From Methanospirillum hungatei JF-1 (GTDB taxonomy: Archaea > Halobacteriota > Methanomicrobia > Methanomicrobiales > Methanospirillaceae), in the NCBI RefSeq assembly GCF_000013445.1, contig NC_007796.1, positions 1,648,936 to 1,712,935 on the forward strand: 64,000 nucleotides of DNA. Reading direction: 5' to 3'. This document shows, one piece after another, positions 51,374 to 61,149 of the stretch (position 1 is the stretch's first letter; every line of letters starts with the position of its first letter). The notes beneath the pieces are model-generated. The model saw only the letters and a list, made by a program, of their open reading frames with translations, had not been told where the DNA came from and did no database searches. The translations under genes were made by a program, and so were the position numbers.

Positions 51374-54300
51374 TCATGAAATCATACTACCTGAAAACCG
51401 GTATTTACCTTCAGGAATAAGAAGACAGAATCTGGCACCTTTTCCACTCTCTCCTGATTCGTAAATGGTAATACCGGAGAGGGAGAGGATCTCCTTAATT
51501 AAGAATAGACCAAGACCGGTGTTCTTTCCATACCCTCTCTCGAAAATCCTTGTTTTTGCATCATCTGCAATACCGGCACCGTCATCCTCCCACACCAGCA
51601 AAAGCCGGTTATCCGGTTGGATCTCATAACGAACGGAGATGGTGCTTACATTCAGGCCATGACGGAGCGTATTGTCAAGCAGATTTTCAAAGACTTTTGG
51701 CAGAAGCGGATCTGCATACATCTCAATGGTATCAAGTTCTATGTTCACCCGTTTCCCTTCAAAGTCAAGTTTTCTGATGATATCACCAGGTTTTTGCCAG
51801 ACCGGGGAGTGGACACCAATATCCTGATAATTTCGTGTAAATTCGATATGCCTCTGGATAAACCCGACCGCGTGAGCGATTTTTTCAAGGAAGTGTTCAA
51901 TATCAGGATCAATTGAATACTCCTGAAGGAGAGCCAGGTAACTCATTATGATATGAACCTGGTTTAATATGTCATGTCTGGTCACATTCGAGAGCAGGTT
52001 GAGTTTTTTGTTCGCTGATGCCAGGGCATCAACAGTCCCTTTCAATGTCTCGGCATACCTGGCAAGGTCCTCTTCATTCCGTTTCCGTTCGGTGATATCG
52101 GTCAGGACAGCCAGAACCGCCGGGTTTCCCTCATATAGAATACTGGTTGCCTGGACTTCTGCATCAATGAATGAGTTATCAGACCTCATGATCCTGACTT
52201 CATAGGGCTCCAGCGTCTCCCCCCGGATCCTTTTTTCAGACTGAACCTTCACGAATGAACGCATCTCGGGAGGGATGAAATCAAGGATGTTCTTTCCGAT
52301 AATATCACCATTCACCGTCCGCATGGCCCGAAGAGAACTCTCATTTACATACAAAATGGTCCCATACTGATCATAGATCATGAGATAGTCGGGAAGACTG
52401 GTTACAAGTCCCCGGTTAAAGTTCTCACTCTCCAGAAGTTTCTGCTCACTCTCTTTTCTTCTGGTGATATCAGTAACCGCTCCGGCCATACTGGTTGGAA
52501 TTCCGGACTCGTCATAACCGGTTATCTTCCCTCTCAGATAAACCCAGATATACCCTTCCTTTGGATTTTTTATCCGGATCTCATGCGATACTGCCTCATG
52601 CACCCCCTGTGAAAGTGACGCAAAGACGGATTGTAACATACCCCGGTCATCATCATGAACAAACCGGAGGAGATCAGAAAGGGGATATTCCTCCTGATCC
52701 GGGGAGAGACCAAGCATCTGATTCAGACGAGGCGAAATAGTGATGGTTTCGTTGTGAACCTGGTAGAAGAAAAACCCATCATTACTCGCATCCATAATCC
52801 GGGCAAGTTTCTGTGTCATCCGGCGAAGTTCTGATTCGATCTGATGTCTGGCGGTAATATCCTCAATCAGAATATAAAACCCGTCTCGCATCCCGGAGAC
52901 TGAAAAGGTAACTGGCGTCACCATGATTCTGATATGCAGGATGTCAGATCCGGTTGTCCGGAAATTGTGAACAGACCTGATCCGTGATATATCATAGGTC
53001 ATTTCAGCCGTGAATGCTTCACGGTTCTCAATCCTCTTCTTGATTGAATCGGGGATATTTGGATCATCCTTGTAGGAGTATCTGACAAGATCAAGGGGAT
53101 CCAGGATGCCAAACATTGACACCACTGCCGGGTTTATCTGGATCATGGTGTCATCAGGATCAAAGAGGATGATGCCGATCGGGCAGGTACGAAAGATTGC
53201 ATTCAGCCGCTCTTCTGAAAGACGGATCTCTTCCTGGGCCAGCATAGTTGATGAAATGTCACGGCAGAGGCAGAAATAGGCTTTTTTCCCATTCCATGAA
53301 CCAGATGTAATTCTGGTTTCCATCACTATCCGTGAACCATCCGCCTGGGGAACGGCATATTTTATCGGCTGGTAATCATATGCTGCTTTTTCAAGAGGGA
53401 GTAAGGTAAGATACGGGGTCTGACTTTCACGGATTGGACGCCCAATCAGTTCTTCTTTATAAAGACCTGTTTTTCTGACGACCTCCTCATTTATCGCGAG
53501 GATGGCTGTGGTGGTTTCATCAATAACAATTACCAGGTCCCCAATCGATTGAACAAGATTTTCAAAGTTTTTCCGTTCTTCGACCAGTTGTTTCTGATCA
53601 TTGAGACGTTGCAGTCCGTTTCCAATCTCCCGTCCGATACCAAGCAGAACCTCCTGCTCTTCTATCGACACACGGGCTGGTCTGCTACTGGTCAGATGAA
53701 TAGAACCGATTATTCTCTCACCAGAGATGACCGGGATAAATACTGATCCGGCAATACCCCACTTTTCTGCAAATTCGGGCATGATGTATGAGAGATTATT
53801 GGTAAAGAGTGGTTTTCCCTCGGTATAGAGAAAGGCATAGTCTTCCGGATTTATCTCTGTGGTTTCAAGAATAAACTCCTGGGAGAGTCCTGAATTTGCT
53901 ACCATCACCGGTGTTTTTTTATCACCGGAGAGAAGGTAGAATGCACCTCCTTCAAAGTGCAGAACAGAAATGAGGGCTGATAATGAGAGATCACACAGGA
54001 GAGAAGCTGAACCAGCCTTGCCTGAAAGAGAGATGATCCTACTGAGTATCTCAATTTTCCGTGCATACCGGCGTATCTCCTCTTCCTGATTTCGAAACCG
54101 GGTGATATCCTCAAATGCCCAGAGTATCCGTTCTTCTCCGCTCTCTTCTGAAAGTCGTCGGGAAAATCCTCTTATTACCCGTTTTCCCGGCAGTTCAATA
54201 TCCCTGCAGGAGATATCAGGGTTTTTACAGACATCCGGATTCCATGTGTAGAATGGATGTTCCAAAAATCCTGTCGATACAGAGAGAAAGTCCTGAAGCG

Positions 54301-55651
54301 TCGGTGTAGTTCCGGTTCTGGGCAGATCCGCAATGATATCAGGGCCCCAGATATCGAGGAAATGTTTGTTGTGGTATAATATTTCCATATCTGTGGTTCT
54401 GGTGACGCATATGCCAAAGGGGAGCATGCTGACGATCTCGGTCAGGAGAGATTCGGTCCAGCGAAGACGCTTTTCGGTCTTTCTCTGGTAGGTGATATCC
54501 CGAAGGATGCATTGGATATATAGAATATTCCCCTCAGTGTTCCTGATGACACTTCCATCTACCAGGACGGTTACCGGGGCATTTTCTCCGTCAATCAGTA
54601 CCAGTTCAAGACTGTGTTTTTGGTTGGAATTGAGCACCTCTGTCAGACAGGCAAAAAACAGTTGTTTTGATTCATCTGTAAGAATATCGTTAAATGGAAG
54701 ACCGATAACCGACTCCCGGGTACGCTTCATCAGGGAGAGCCAGGCCCGGTTTACCTCGGTAATCCTCCCATCAGGGCTGATGACCATATGTCCGATCGGG
54801 GACTGGTCAAAGAGAATCCTGAAGCGTTCCCGACTCTCCTGAAGCTGCATTTCAGCCCTGACCCGGGGAGTAATGTCCCTGAAACTATATACGGTTCCGA
54901 TTATTCGTCCATCACACTGCTGTGGACGGATGAATATCTCCAGGACCCTTCCGTCAGGACAGTGCAGGGTGTGCCGCCTCTGTGACCTTGGCTCATCTTT
55001 GGTTTTGGCAATCTCTGCAATGAGAGATGAGTCTGATATCACATGGGAGAAACGGTTTAGAAACTCCTCAATGTGGGTGTTTTTCAGGTCATCAGAAGAG
55101 ATGTCCCATAAAAGTAAGAACCGTTCATTGAAATTGGTAACATACCCTTCCCGGTTGGTGACCAGTATACCTTCTTCTGTCGCTTCAAGGGTTGCCCGGA
55201 GCTGGGAAAGCATCCGTCTATTCTCTTTGAGACTATTTAGAAGTGCTTCATCTGCTTTCTTCTTCTCAATAAGAGAGAGAATCTGCATCTTCAGCATCTG
55301 AAACTGAAGAGCAGGATCCTCACCTTTCACTATGTAAAAGTCTGCCCCAAGGTTTAATGCCTTGATAACAACCTCTTCACTTCCCCGTCCGGTGAAGAGA
55401 ATAAAAGGGACGGTATTGCCCTGTTCCCGAAGAAGTGAGAGAAAATCTATGCCATTTGTTCCTGGCATCTGATAATCAGAGACCACGGCAGAGATATCAT
55501 GGTGAGTCATCGCCTCAAGAGCTTCTCCGACGGATCGTACACCAATAACCGTGAAATGTTCATCCTCAGAGAGATACTGACTGATTACTCCAAGAATTTC
55601 CTCTTCGTCATCAACAGCAAGGACGGTAATTCTCTCTGCAGACAGCTTCAT
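51374..55651 (-). CDS. giant cytoplasmic receiver/multi-PAS/GAF histidine kinase
   Basis: 1425 residues, no membrane helix. A receiver (1-125) comes first with VLAVDDEEEI and phosphoacceptor Asp59 (VSDYQMPGTNG). Seven PAS-like segments follow (about 150-265, 275-395, 400-520, 700-815, 825-950, 955-1075, 1085-1200) with a GAF domain at about 545-690 (LSALISVLHFEGGAFYLL). The kinase core has NVTRHDILNQV with His1226, ENLLDNTLRHG, DDGAGI and KNTGLGLFLIKEIL. That core matches the kinase at 3477-6461. Such receiver-first kinases integrate an upstream phosphorylation with internal small-molecule signals. A TATA box some 27 bases before ATG suggests a leaderless message. Confidence 0.95.
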   Translation of the reverse strand: MKLSAERITVLAVDDEEEILGVISQYLSEDEHFTVIGVRSVGEALEAMTHHDISAVVSDYQMPGTNGIDFLSLLREQGNTVPFILFTGRGSEEVVIKALNLGADFYIVKGEDPALQFQMLKMQILSLIEKKKADEALLNSLKENRRMLSQLRATLEATEEGILVTNREGYVTNFNERFLLLWDISSDDLKNTHIEEFLNRFSHVISDSSLIAEIAKTKDEPRSQRRHTLHCPDGRVLEIFIRPQQCDGRIIGTVYSFRDITPRVRAEMQLQESRERFRILFDQSPIGHMVISPDGRITEVNRAWLSLMKRTRESVIGLPFNDILTDESKQLFFACLTEVLNSNQKHSLELVLIDGENAPVTVLVDGSVIRNTEGNILYIQCILRDITYQRKTEKRLRWTESLLTEIVSMLPFGICVTRTTDMEILYHNKHFLDIWGPDIIADLPRTGTTPTLQDFLSVSTGFLEHPFYTWNPDVCKNPDISCRDIELPGKRVIRGFSRRLSEESGEERILWAFEDITRFRNQEEEIRRYARKIEILSRIISLSGKAGSASLLCDLSLSALISVLHFEGGAFYLLSGDKKTPVMVANSGLSQEFILETTEINPEDYAFLYTEGKPLFTNNLSYIMPEFAEKWGIAGSVFIPVISGERIIGSIHLTSSRPARVSIEEQEVLLGIGREIGNGLQRLNDQKQLVEERKNFENLVQSIGDLVIVIDETTTAILAINEEVVRKTGLYKEELIGRPIRESQTPYLTLLPLEKAAYDYQPIKYAVPQADGSRIVMETRITSGSWNGKKAYFCLCRDISSTMLAQEEIRLSEERLNAIFRTCPIGIILFDPDDTMIQINPAVVSMFGILDPLDLVRYSYKDDPNIPDSIKKRIENREAFTAEMTYDISRIRSVHNFRTTGSDILHIRIMVTPVTFSVSGMRDGFYILIEDITARHQIESELRRMTQKLARIMDASNDGFFFYQVHNETITISPRLNQMLGLSPDQEEYPLSDLLRFVHDDDRGMLQSVFASLSQGVHEAVSHEIRIKNPKEGYIWVYLRGKITGYDESGIPTSMAGAVTDITRRKESEQKLLESENFNRGLVTSLPDYLMIYDQYGTILYVNESSLRAMRTVNGDIIGKNILDFIPPEMRSFVKVQSEKRIRGETLEPYEVRIMRSDNSFIDAEVQATSILYEGNPAVLAVLTDITERKRNEEDLARYAETLKGTVDALASANKKLNLLSNVTRHDILNQVHIIMSYLALLQEYSIDPDIEHFLEKIAHAVGFIQRHIEFTRNYQDIGVHSPVWQKPGDIIRKLDFEGKRVNIELDTIEMYADPLLPKVFENLLDNTLRHGLNVSTISVRYEIQPDNRLLLVWEDDGAGIADDAKTRIFERGYGKNTGLGLFLIKEILSLSGITIYESGESGKGARFCLLIPEGKYRFSGSMIS

Positions 55652-55762
55652 TGCTACGAGATTTACCAGATTATATAAATAAGTATTCCAGATACTGGAA
55701 GGGTTTTCGATCCGGTCAGGTGGAATTCATTCATGTAATCAGAATACAAACCTAATACTCGT
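55652..55762. promoter_or_regulatory. divergent promoter region with palindrome
   Basis: Minus-strand TTATTTATATAAT at about 55670-55682 is the TATA box of the giant kinase, with a start near its ATG. A perfect inverted repeat TTCCAG-ATA-CTGGAA (55686-55700) sits directly upstream of it. It could bind a dimeric regulator of either divergent gene. Confidence 0.5.
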
Positions 55763-57175
55763 ATGAGATCGAACAAGCCAGGGCTTCTCCTGCTTATCCT
55801 GTTCATTATCACTCAATGCGTTCTGCCGGTTCAGGCAGTTCCTCCACTTCCCGCAGAATATTACGGAAATGTCCTGATAGACGGGGCACCAGCCCCGGTT
55901 GGAACGACTATCACCGCCTTCATCCGGAATATCCCGAAAGGTTCCATTGTTACGGACATAGATGGCTTTTACGGCGGTCCGGGCCTCTTTGATCCCAGGC
56001 TGAAGGTGAACCTGACCGAAGAAGAAGTTCAGGCAGGAGACCTGATCATCACATTTCAAATAAATGGTATCCCTGCATCACAATCTATTCTTTTTGAACC
56101 GGGTGCAGCACAGCAGCTTGATCTCTTTACAGGAGAACCGACCGGGGAGATATCTGCTCCGGTCATGACACCCGTACCAGTGCAGACTGAAACCCCGATG
56201 GGAACACCGCAGACGGGAGATAATTATACCGAGCCTCCGGAGTCTGATTCAGGAGCTGAACCCCCCATACAATACGGACTTGAAAGAGATGAAAAATTCA
56301 CCTCTGATGATGGCATGGCTGCGATTGCGTTCAATAAAAATACTCTCCTCTTCGCACCATCCGGACAGTTTCTCGAGGAGGTCAATGTCAGCTCACGAAC
56401 GATAGCCGATCTGGCACCGGTCAGTACAAACCAGTCACTGATGTTCTCCGGATATGCATATGAGATCACCCCGGAACGAACATACTTTAACCCAGAAGGC
56501 GTGTTTTCCATTCAGATCCCTCTTGAGCGGATATCAGACCTGATGGCATTAAACCCCCAGATCTATCGGTACTTACCACAGACGGCATCCTGGGAGCAGG
56601 TCCGGACCACATCAAACCAGTTTACCGGTGTTGTAAGTGCAGCAGTCTATGAAGCGGCAATATATGCCTTGTTCCTTGAAAGTAAGAATGCATATGCCAC
56701 ACCACAGGTAACCAAAACAACTGTCCCGCCAACACTTGCGCCAATTGCCGGACAACCCCCGGTACCGCAGACCCCTTCCTATCCACCCCCAGGCCCGGCT
56801 TCACAGGGACCGGCACCATACTCCACGGCATATCAGGAACCATATACCCAGGCAGCAATGGTGACACAAGTGCCGGTAATGCCGGCTGTTCCATCGGAAC
56901 CACCCAGCCCAGGGGGACCGGTTCAGACGCCTGTGCAGGAGAGTACGCCACAGCCCACGGAAACATCACAGCCCATGCCGGAGATAACAGAGGAACCAGC
57001 AGCTCCGGTCACAATGCCGTCACCATTCACGTTCTTTGGGGGTCTTGTGGATTCAGTGAAAAGATCCCTGACTGGACCGGTGGGTCTGATATTGGGTCTG
57101 GTTCTCCTCATTATCATCATCAATGCACTCGCGTATCTCATCTACACCCGGTGGTGGCTGGTCAGAGATCCATGA
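55763..57175 (+). CDS. secreted, Pro-rich, C-terminally membrane-anchored protein
   Basis: 470 residues. A signal peptide (about 8-27; GLLLLILFIITQCVLPVQA) precedes a small beta domain, YYGNVLIDGAPAPVGTTITA to NGIPASQSILFEPG, like those in many methanogen surface proteins. A second domain (about 180-310) contains FTSDDGMAAIAFNKNTLLF and ends IYALFLESKN. Then comes a Pro/Thr-rich stalk (about 315-430) and one helix (LTGPVGLILGLVLLIIIINA) with a short cytoplasmic end TRWWLVRDP. It is probably an envelope protein of unknown function. The TPR gene overlaps its stop (ATGA). Confidence 0.88.
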   Translation: MRSNKPGLLLLILFIITQCVLPVQAVPPLPAEYYGNVLIDGAPAPVGTTITAFIRNIPKGSIVTDIDGFYGGPGLFDPRLKVNLTEEEVQAGDLIITFQINGIPASQSILFEPGAAQQLDLFTGEPTGEISAPVMTPVPVQTETPMGTPQTGDNYTEPPESDSGAEPPIQYGLERDEKFTSDDGMAAIAFNKNTLLFAPSGQFLEEVNVSSRTIADLAPVSTNQSLMFSGYAYEITPERTYFNPEGVFSIQIPLERISDLMALNPQIYRYLPQTASWEQVRTTSNQFTGVVSAAVYEAAIYALFLESKNAYATPQVTKTTVPPTLAPIAGQPPVPQTPSYPPPGPASQGPAPYSTAYQEPYTQAAMVTQVPVMPAVPSEPPSPGGPVQTPVQESTPQPTETSQPMPEITEEPAAPVTMPSPFTFFGGLVDSVKRSLTGPVGLILGLVLLIIIINALAYLIYTRWWLVRDP

Positions 57176-57837
57176 ATGCAAAAAAAGTCTATACCGCCGC
57201 CACGGCTATCAGGGACATCCAAAGAGGGCGGCCTGAAAAGGCCTTAAAACCCCTTGAAAAACTTATCAAAGACGCTCCGGACAATCCGGCATTATGGAAC
57301 CTGAAAGGAGTGGCCCTTGGGATGATAGGGGATCATGAAGGATCACTTGCCTGTTATGAGAAAGTCCTCACCACAGACCCCGGCCCTGCCGTGTATTGGA
57401 ACAATAAAGGTCTGGCTCTGCAGAATTTGGGACGGTATGCTGAAGCGGAGGAGATGTATAAAAAGGCACTTGAGCGTGACCCGGAGTCCCTTGAGGCACG
57501 ATATAACCTTGCAAATACCCTTCAGTCACTCGGTCGGTTCGAAGAGGCCCTGGATTACTACGAAAAAGTCCTCTACGACCGGCCGGATCATATCCTGACC
57601 ATGCTGAATATGGGAAATGCCCTTGCAGCACTACACCGGTTTGAGGAGGCTATCGCCATGTACCAGGAGATTCTTGAGATAAACCCGGAATATTCTGATG
57701 CTGCATATAATATCGGGCATACGTATGAAGAGCAGGGGGATTTCGATAATGCTACGGTATGGTATACCCGGACACTGGAGATCGATCCTGACTACCATCA
57801 TGCCAGGGAACAACTCGATCTCCTGAAAAAAAGATGA
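57172..57837 (+). CDS. TPR-repeat protein coupled to the surface protein
   Basis: 221 residues from ATG 57172, which overlaps the stop of the preceding gene as ATGA. About six tetratricopeptide repeats (ALWNLKGVALGMIGDHEGSL; VYWNNKGLALQNLGRYAEAE; ARYNLANTLQSLGRFEEALD) fill it, with a final PDYHHAREQLDLLKKR. It is cytoplasmic. Translational coupling suggests that it works with the membrane-anchored surface protein, perhaps at its short inner tail. It converges with the M20 peptidase gene. Confidence 0.92.
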   Translation: MNAKKVYTAATAIRDIQRGRPEKALKPLEKLIKDAPDNPALWNLKGVALGMIGDHEGSLACYEKVLTTDPGPAVYWNNKGLALQNLGRYAEAEEMYKKALERDPESLEARYNLANTLQSLGRFEEALDYYEKVLYDRPDHILTMLNMGNALAALHRFEEAIAMYQEILEINPEYSDAAYNIGHTYEEQGDFDNATVWYTRTLEIDPDYHHAREQLDLLKKR

Positions 57838-59013
57838 TCAGGCAGAACCAAAATTGGATAGTACATGGACATAGACATCCATGCACTGGTTCAGCATCCG
57901 GATAGGAATGTTCTCATTGATGGCATGGAGGAGAGAGAGGTCACCAGGTCCGTAATTAATGACTTCAGCCCCGGTCTCCCTGAGATGCCGTGCATCACTT
58001 GCCGCCTGGGTGACACCAGGCATCGCCTTTTCTCCATGAACTGACTCTATCCCGGCACATACCAGGTCATAAAGCCTGCCTGGACGACTAAGGGTGGGAG
58101 CAACACGTTCCAGCACATCAACACTACTATGTGAAATGTGTGATTCTATCATTCCGATTAGCAGGGGGATGTCACAGCCCCACGGGATTCGCATATCAAG
58201 ATCAAGTTCGCATCTCTGGGCGATGACATTGATACGCTCTCCGCCGGATATATGACCTGGATTGTATGACACCCGGCTGAGAATTTCTGCTGCTTCTTCT
58301 TGTGATATCGAAAGAAGGGATGAGAGTGAGTTTGTGGTATTGTTAATCACTTCGGACACCAGGGGATCCTGTGACCAGGTCATCGCGTGAATCTCTTTAC
58401 AATACTCCAAAAACGAGCATGCCTGCATTATGGCAGAGTTACCGACCACCGGATGCAGTGACGAATGGCCGGCATCTCCGGTAAAGGTGATATGAAGTCT
58501 GACAATCCCTTTCTCTCCGATGACTGGTGACAACACAGGCGTAGGCTCTGCTATCAGACAGGCCTGTGGGCGGAGATACCCCTTTTGAACCAGATACTCC
58601 ATACCGAAATCCCCGTTTCCCTCCTCATCACAGACAAAAGCGATATCAACCGGTGGTTCGATGCCATCATTCAGCACTTTTTGAAGAGCACATAACAGAG
58701 CGGCGCAGCCTCCTTTCATGTCAGTAGAGCCACGTCCGTGAACGACCGTATCATCTATCCTGCCGGAATAGGGAGGATACGTCCAGTCATCAGGAAGAGC
58801 GGGGACGACATCCACGTGCCCGCACAAGAGCAACGTATTCTGAATGTTTTTAGACAGAAGATTATGTTTTCGCCCTTTTTTCAGAACCTGAGTTTCTATC
58901 CCGATATGTGAGCAGAACTCCTGCAGACAGGAGATGACCTCGTCGGTGTACCCAGGGGGATTTTCGGAACGAATTTTTACCAGCTCAGAGCAGAGACGGG
59001 CTACATCCATCAT
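57838..59013 (-). CDS. M20-family metallopeptidase (ArgE/DapE-like deacylase)
   Basis: 391 residues. The two-metal site is complete: His66 and Asp68 (CGHVDVVPA), Asp98 (GRGSTDMKGG), catalytic Glu130 and Glu131 (CDEEGNGD), Glu156 (AEPT) and a late His in SLLHAINEN. The lid/dimerisation domain lies at about 175-290 (AGHSSLHPVVGNSAI). Enzymes of this group remove N-succinyl or N-acetyl from diaminopimelate or ornithine, or split small peptides. The substrate is not fixed by sequence. It lies 10 bases after the next minus-strand gene. Confidence 0.93.
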   Translation of the reverse strand: MMDVARLCSELVKIRSENPPGYTDEVISCLQEFCSHIGIETQVLKKGRKHNLLSKNIQNTLLLCGHVDVVPALPDDWTYPPYSGRIDDTVVHGRGSTDMKGGCAALLCALQKVLNDGIEPPVDIAFVCDEEGNGDFGMEYLVQKGYLRPQACLIAEPTPVLSPVIGEKGIVRLHITFTGDAGHSSLHPVVGNSAIMQACSFLEYCKEIHAMTWSQDPLVSEVINNTTNSLSSLLSISQEEAAEILSRVSYNPGHISGGERINVIAQRCELDLDMRIPWGCDIPLLIGMIESHISHSSVDVLERVAPTLSRPGRLYDLVCAGIESVHGEKAMPGVTQAASDARHLRETGAEVINYGPGDLSLLHAINENIPIRMLNQCMDVYVHVLSNFGSA

Positions 59014-59023
59014 CAGTTACCTC

Positions 59024-59548
59024 TCAGCACGTGTCCATGTACTGGGCATACAGGTGTGCCATTGAGGACCCGTTATAGATGGAGGCCAGGTACGCCTTAT
59101 CAAAGACCTCATCAATCATCATCATTAAAACTGCAGGCGGTGTTGGTTTTTTGTCATTTGGATCAAGGACAATCCTGAATGAACGATACGATGCCATATC
59201 AGAGGGATCATAAATCTTCTGAATAAAGAGCGGGAATTTCTCATACTCGTCCGGATGGTTTTGACGCAGCCAATTCATGAATCCGTCAAACCGTGCCAGA
59301 TTTCCCTCCAGAGTCTTATCTTTCCGGCATTTCATATATTCACGGGAGAGCATATTCCGTGGTGAGTCCGCATTGTACGCAAACAGGGAGATGGTGTAAT
59401 CAAGATGTGCCATGGCATCAAAATACCAGAAACTCAGGTCAGGGTGAAAATCCGACATGTTCTCCAGTATCAGGGATTTTTCATACAAGGTTTTTAGAAC
59501 CTTTTCATACTCGTTATTCTCAAGCATGATCACAAGATTGGTGTTCAA
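59024..59548 (-). CDS. conserved-looking protein of unknown function
   Basis: 174 residues, soluble. The N-terminal half is helical (EYEKVLKTLYEKSLILENMS; FWYFDAMAHLDYTISLFAYN); the second half holds KFPLFIQKIYDPSDMASYRS and PTPPAVLMMMIDEVFDKAYL. No signal peptide, cysteine cluster or known catalytic pattern is seen, and I do not recognise the family. It lies between moaA and the M20 gene on the same strand, 21 and 10 bases apart, so all are probably in one transcript. The second Met (residue 8) is an alternative start. Confidence 0.82.
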   Translation of the reverse strand: MNTNLVIMLENNEYEKVLKTLYEKSLILENMSDFHPDLSFWYFDAMAHLDYTISLFAYNADSPRNMLSREYMKCRKDKTLEGNLARFDGFMNWLRQNHPDEYEKFPLFIQKIYDPSDMASYRSFRIVLDPNDKKPTPPAVLMMMIDEVFDKAYLASIYNGSSMAHLYAQYMDTC

Positions 59549-59569
59549 ACCATAACCATTTCCGCATAG

Positions 59570-60448
59570 CTACTTATTGTATGGCTCTCTCTTCTTTGCC
59601 GCTGCCAGAAAGAGTTGCTGAAGTTCTACCCCGCGTTTGCCCCTGATATCAACCAGATTATCATCCCTGAGCAGACAGGGTTTGAGTTTTCCGTCAGATG
59701 TCACCCGCATGCGTGTGCAGTGATTACAGAAGTCTGAATTGTGCCAGGGACGGACAAATTCTATCTCAGCACCTTCATAGCAGTATTTTTTCCGATGATG
59801 CATCCTCCGGGTGATGACCTTGCGCGAATGAAGAGCAATCTTCTCTTCCAGTTCTGACAGGTCGGCATGCAACGGGCATCCTCCCAGGTCCATAAGCTCA
59901 ATGATCTGCAGGATCAGGTGCCGATCACCGGATACGAGATGGATGAAATCATCGATCTCACCCTCATTTATGCCTTTGAGCAGAACCATGTTGATCTTAA
60001 TCGGCGTGAGCCCGGCATCACGTGCGGCTTCAATCCCCTCAAGAACGTCAGATAACAGGCCGGTTCCGGTAATACTCTTATAAGTTTCCGGATTTAAGGA
60101 GTCCAGACTGATATTCACCCGGGCAAGTCCGGCATCCCTGAGATCATGGGCAAGAGATCCAAGAAGAGTTCCATTGGTCGTCATCGAGGACTCAATCCCT
60201 GGCGGAACAGAACGGATAATCTCCACAATGTCCTCACGAAGCAGAGGCTCCCCTCCGGTAAATTTGACGGTCCTGATACCGATGTTTCCCGCAACGTCCA
60301 GGATTGCTCTGATATCCTCAAGAGACAGCGGGGTTTCAGGTTTCGTCTCCCCTTCCCGGTGACAGTATACACACCGCAGATTGCATCCTGAGTTTACCGA
60401 AATACGCAGATTAGAGATGGGCCGACCATAGGAATCATGCAGATCCAT
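59570..60448 (-). CDS. moaA: GTP 3',8-cyclase MoaA
   Basis: 292 residues. This radical-SAM enzyme opens molybdopterin synthesis from GTP. The SAM cluster motif is CNLRCVYCHREGE near residue 22-30, with KFTGGEPLLRED next. The second cluster uses the Cys of SDFCNHCTRMRVTSDGKLKPCL. The C terminus is short (KKREPYNK) and lacks an obvious double-glycine tail. Molybdenum or tungsten pterin is required for formylmethanofuran dehydrogenase and formate dehydrogenase in methanogens. The start overlaps the rlmE stop by 14 bases. Confidence 0.95.
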   Translation of the reverse strand: MDLHDSYGRPISNLRISVNSGCNLRCVYCHREGETKPETPLSLEDIRAILDVAGNIGIRTVKFTGGEPLLREDIVEIIRSVPPGIESSMTTNGTLLGSLAHDLRDAGLARVNISLDSLNPETYKSITGTGLLSDVLEGIEAARDAGLTPIKINMVLLKGINEGEIDDFIHLVSGDRHLILQIIELMDLGGCPLHADLSELEEKIALHSRKVITRRMHHRKKYCYEGAEIEFVRPWHNSDFCNHCTRMRVTSDGKLKPCLLRDDNLVDIRGKRGVELQQLFLAAAKKREPYNK

Positions 60449-61058
60449 CTGAAACTGACTCCTCTAACCCCTGATGAGTGCCGATGAAATTCTTCGCAAT
60501 GATATACATTTCAGTACTTCCTTTGCGGGTGGTATGCGCCTTATATGTCCGTACCGAGTAAAATTCCTGTTTTACCCGGTTATACAGCCAGCTAAAATCC
60601 TCTCCCTGGAATGACTTCATAATCATGTTCCCGCCCTGCTTGAGGAGCTGCCGTGCGACACCGAGCGCCATCTCATTCAGCTCGATAGCTCTTGCCTGAT
60701 CAAATGACCGCTGGCCGGAGAGCTTTGGTGATGCATCACACACAATCCCATTCACTTCAGGCATAAGTTCCCGAATCTGTGCAATTACTACCGGATCAGA
60801 GAAATCACCGATGATGGTTCTGACCCCTTCGATGGGCAGAATGGGATTGAGATCAACACCGACAATAACACCATTTGTCATTTCACGCAAAACCTGCAGC
60901 CAGCTCCCGGGAGCTGCACCAAGGTCAAGGATATTATCATCCGGACGAATAACCGGGTTTTTCTGAATGATCTCCTTCAGCTTCATCGCCGCACGCGAAC
61001 GATACCCTGATTGTTTTGCTTTCAGATACGCTTTATCTTTGCCCCATTGTGAACCCAT
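60435..61058 (-). CDS. rlmE: 23S rRNA 2'-O-methyltransferase RlmE/FtsJ
   Basis: 207 residues. The SAM site is ILDLGAAPGSWLQVL. The catalytic K-D-K-E set can be seen in AMKLKEI, IVCDASPKLSG, MIMKSFQGEDF and STEMYIIAK. It methylates a ribose in large-subunit rRNA. It is the first gene of the moaA group and is divergent from PCNA with 91 bases between starts. A TRAM-like extension is absent, so it is the core enzyme only. Confidence 0.96.
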   Translation of the reverse strand: MGSQWGKDKAYLKAKQSGYRSRAAMKLKEIIQKNPVIRPDDNILDLGAAPGSWLQVLREMTNGVIVGVDLNPILPIEGVRTIIGDFSDPVVIAQIRELMPEVNGIVCDASPKLSGQRSFDQARAIELNEMALGVARQLLKQGGNMIMKSFQGEDFSWLYNRVKQEFYSVRTYKAHTTRKGSTEMYIIAKNFIGTHQGLEESVSDGSA

Positions 61059-61149
61059 AAAAATTATCGACCTGGACTTTCCTCAATAATATGCGAACCC
61101 GGCACATATATCTGTGTCAAATCACAACCTGAATGCATAGGGAGCGCAG

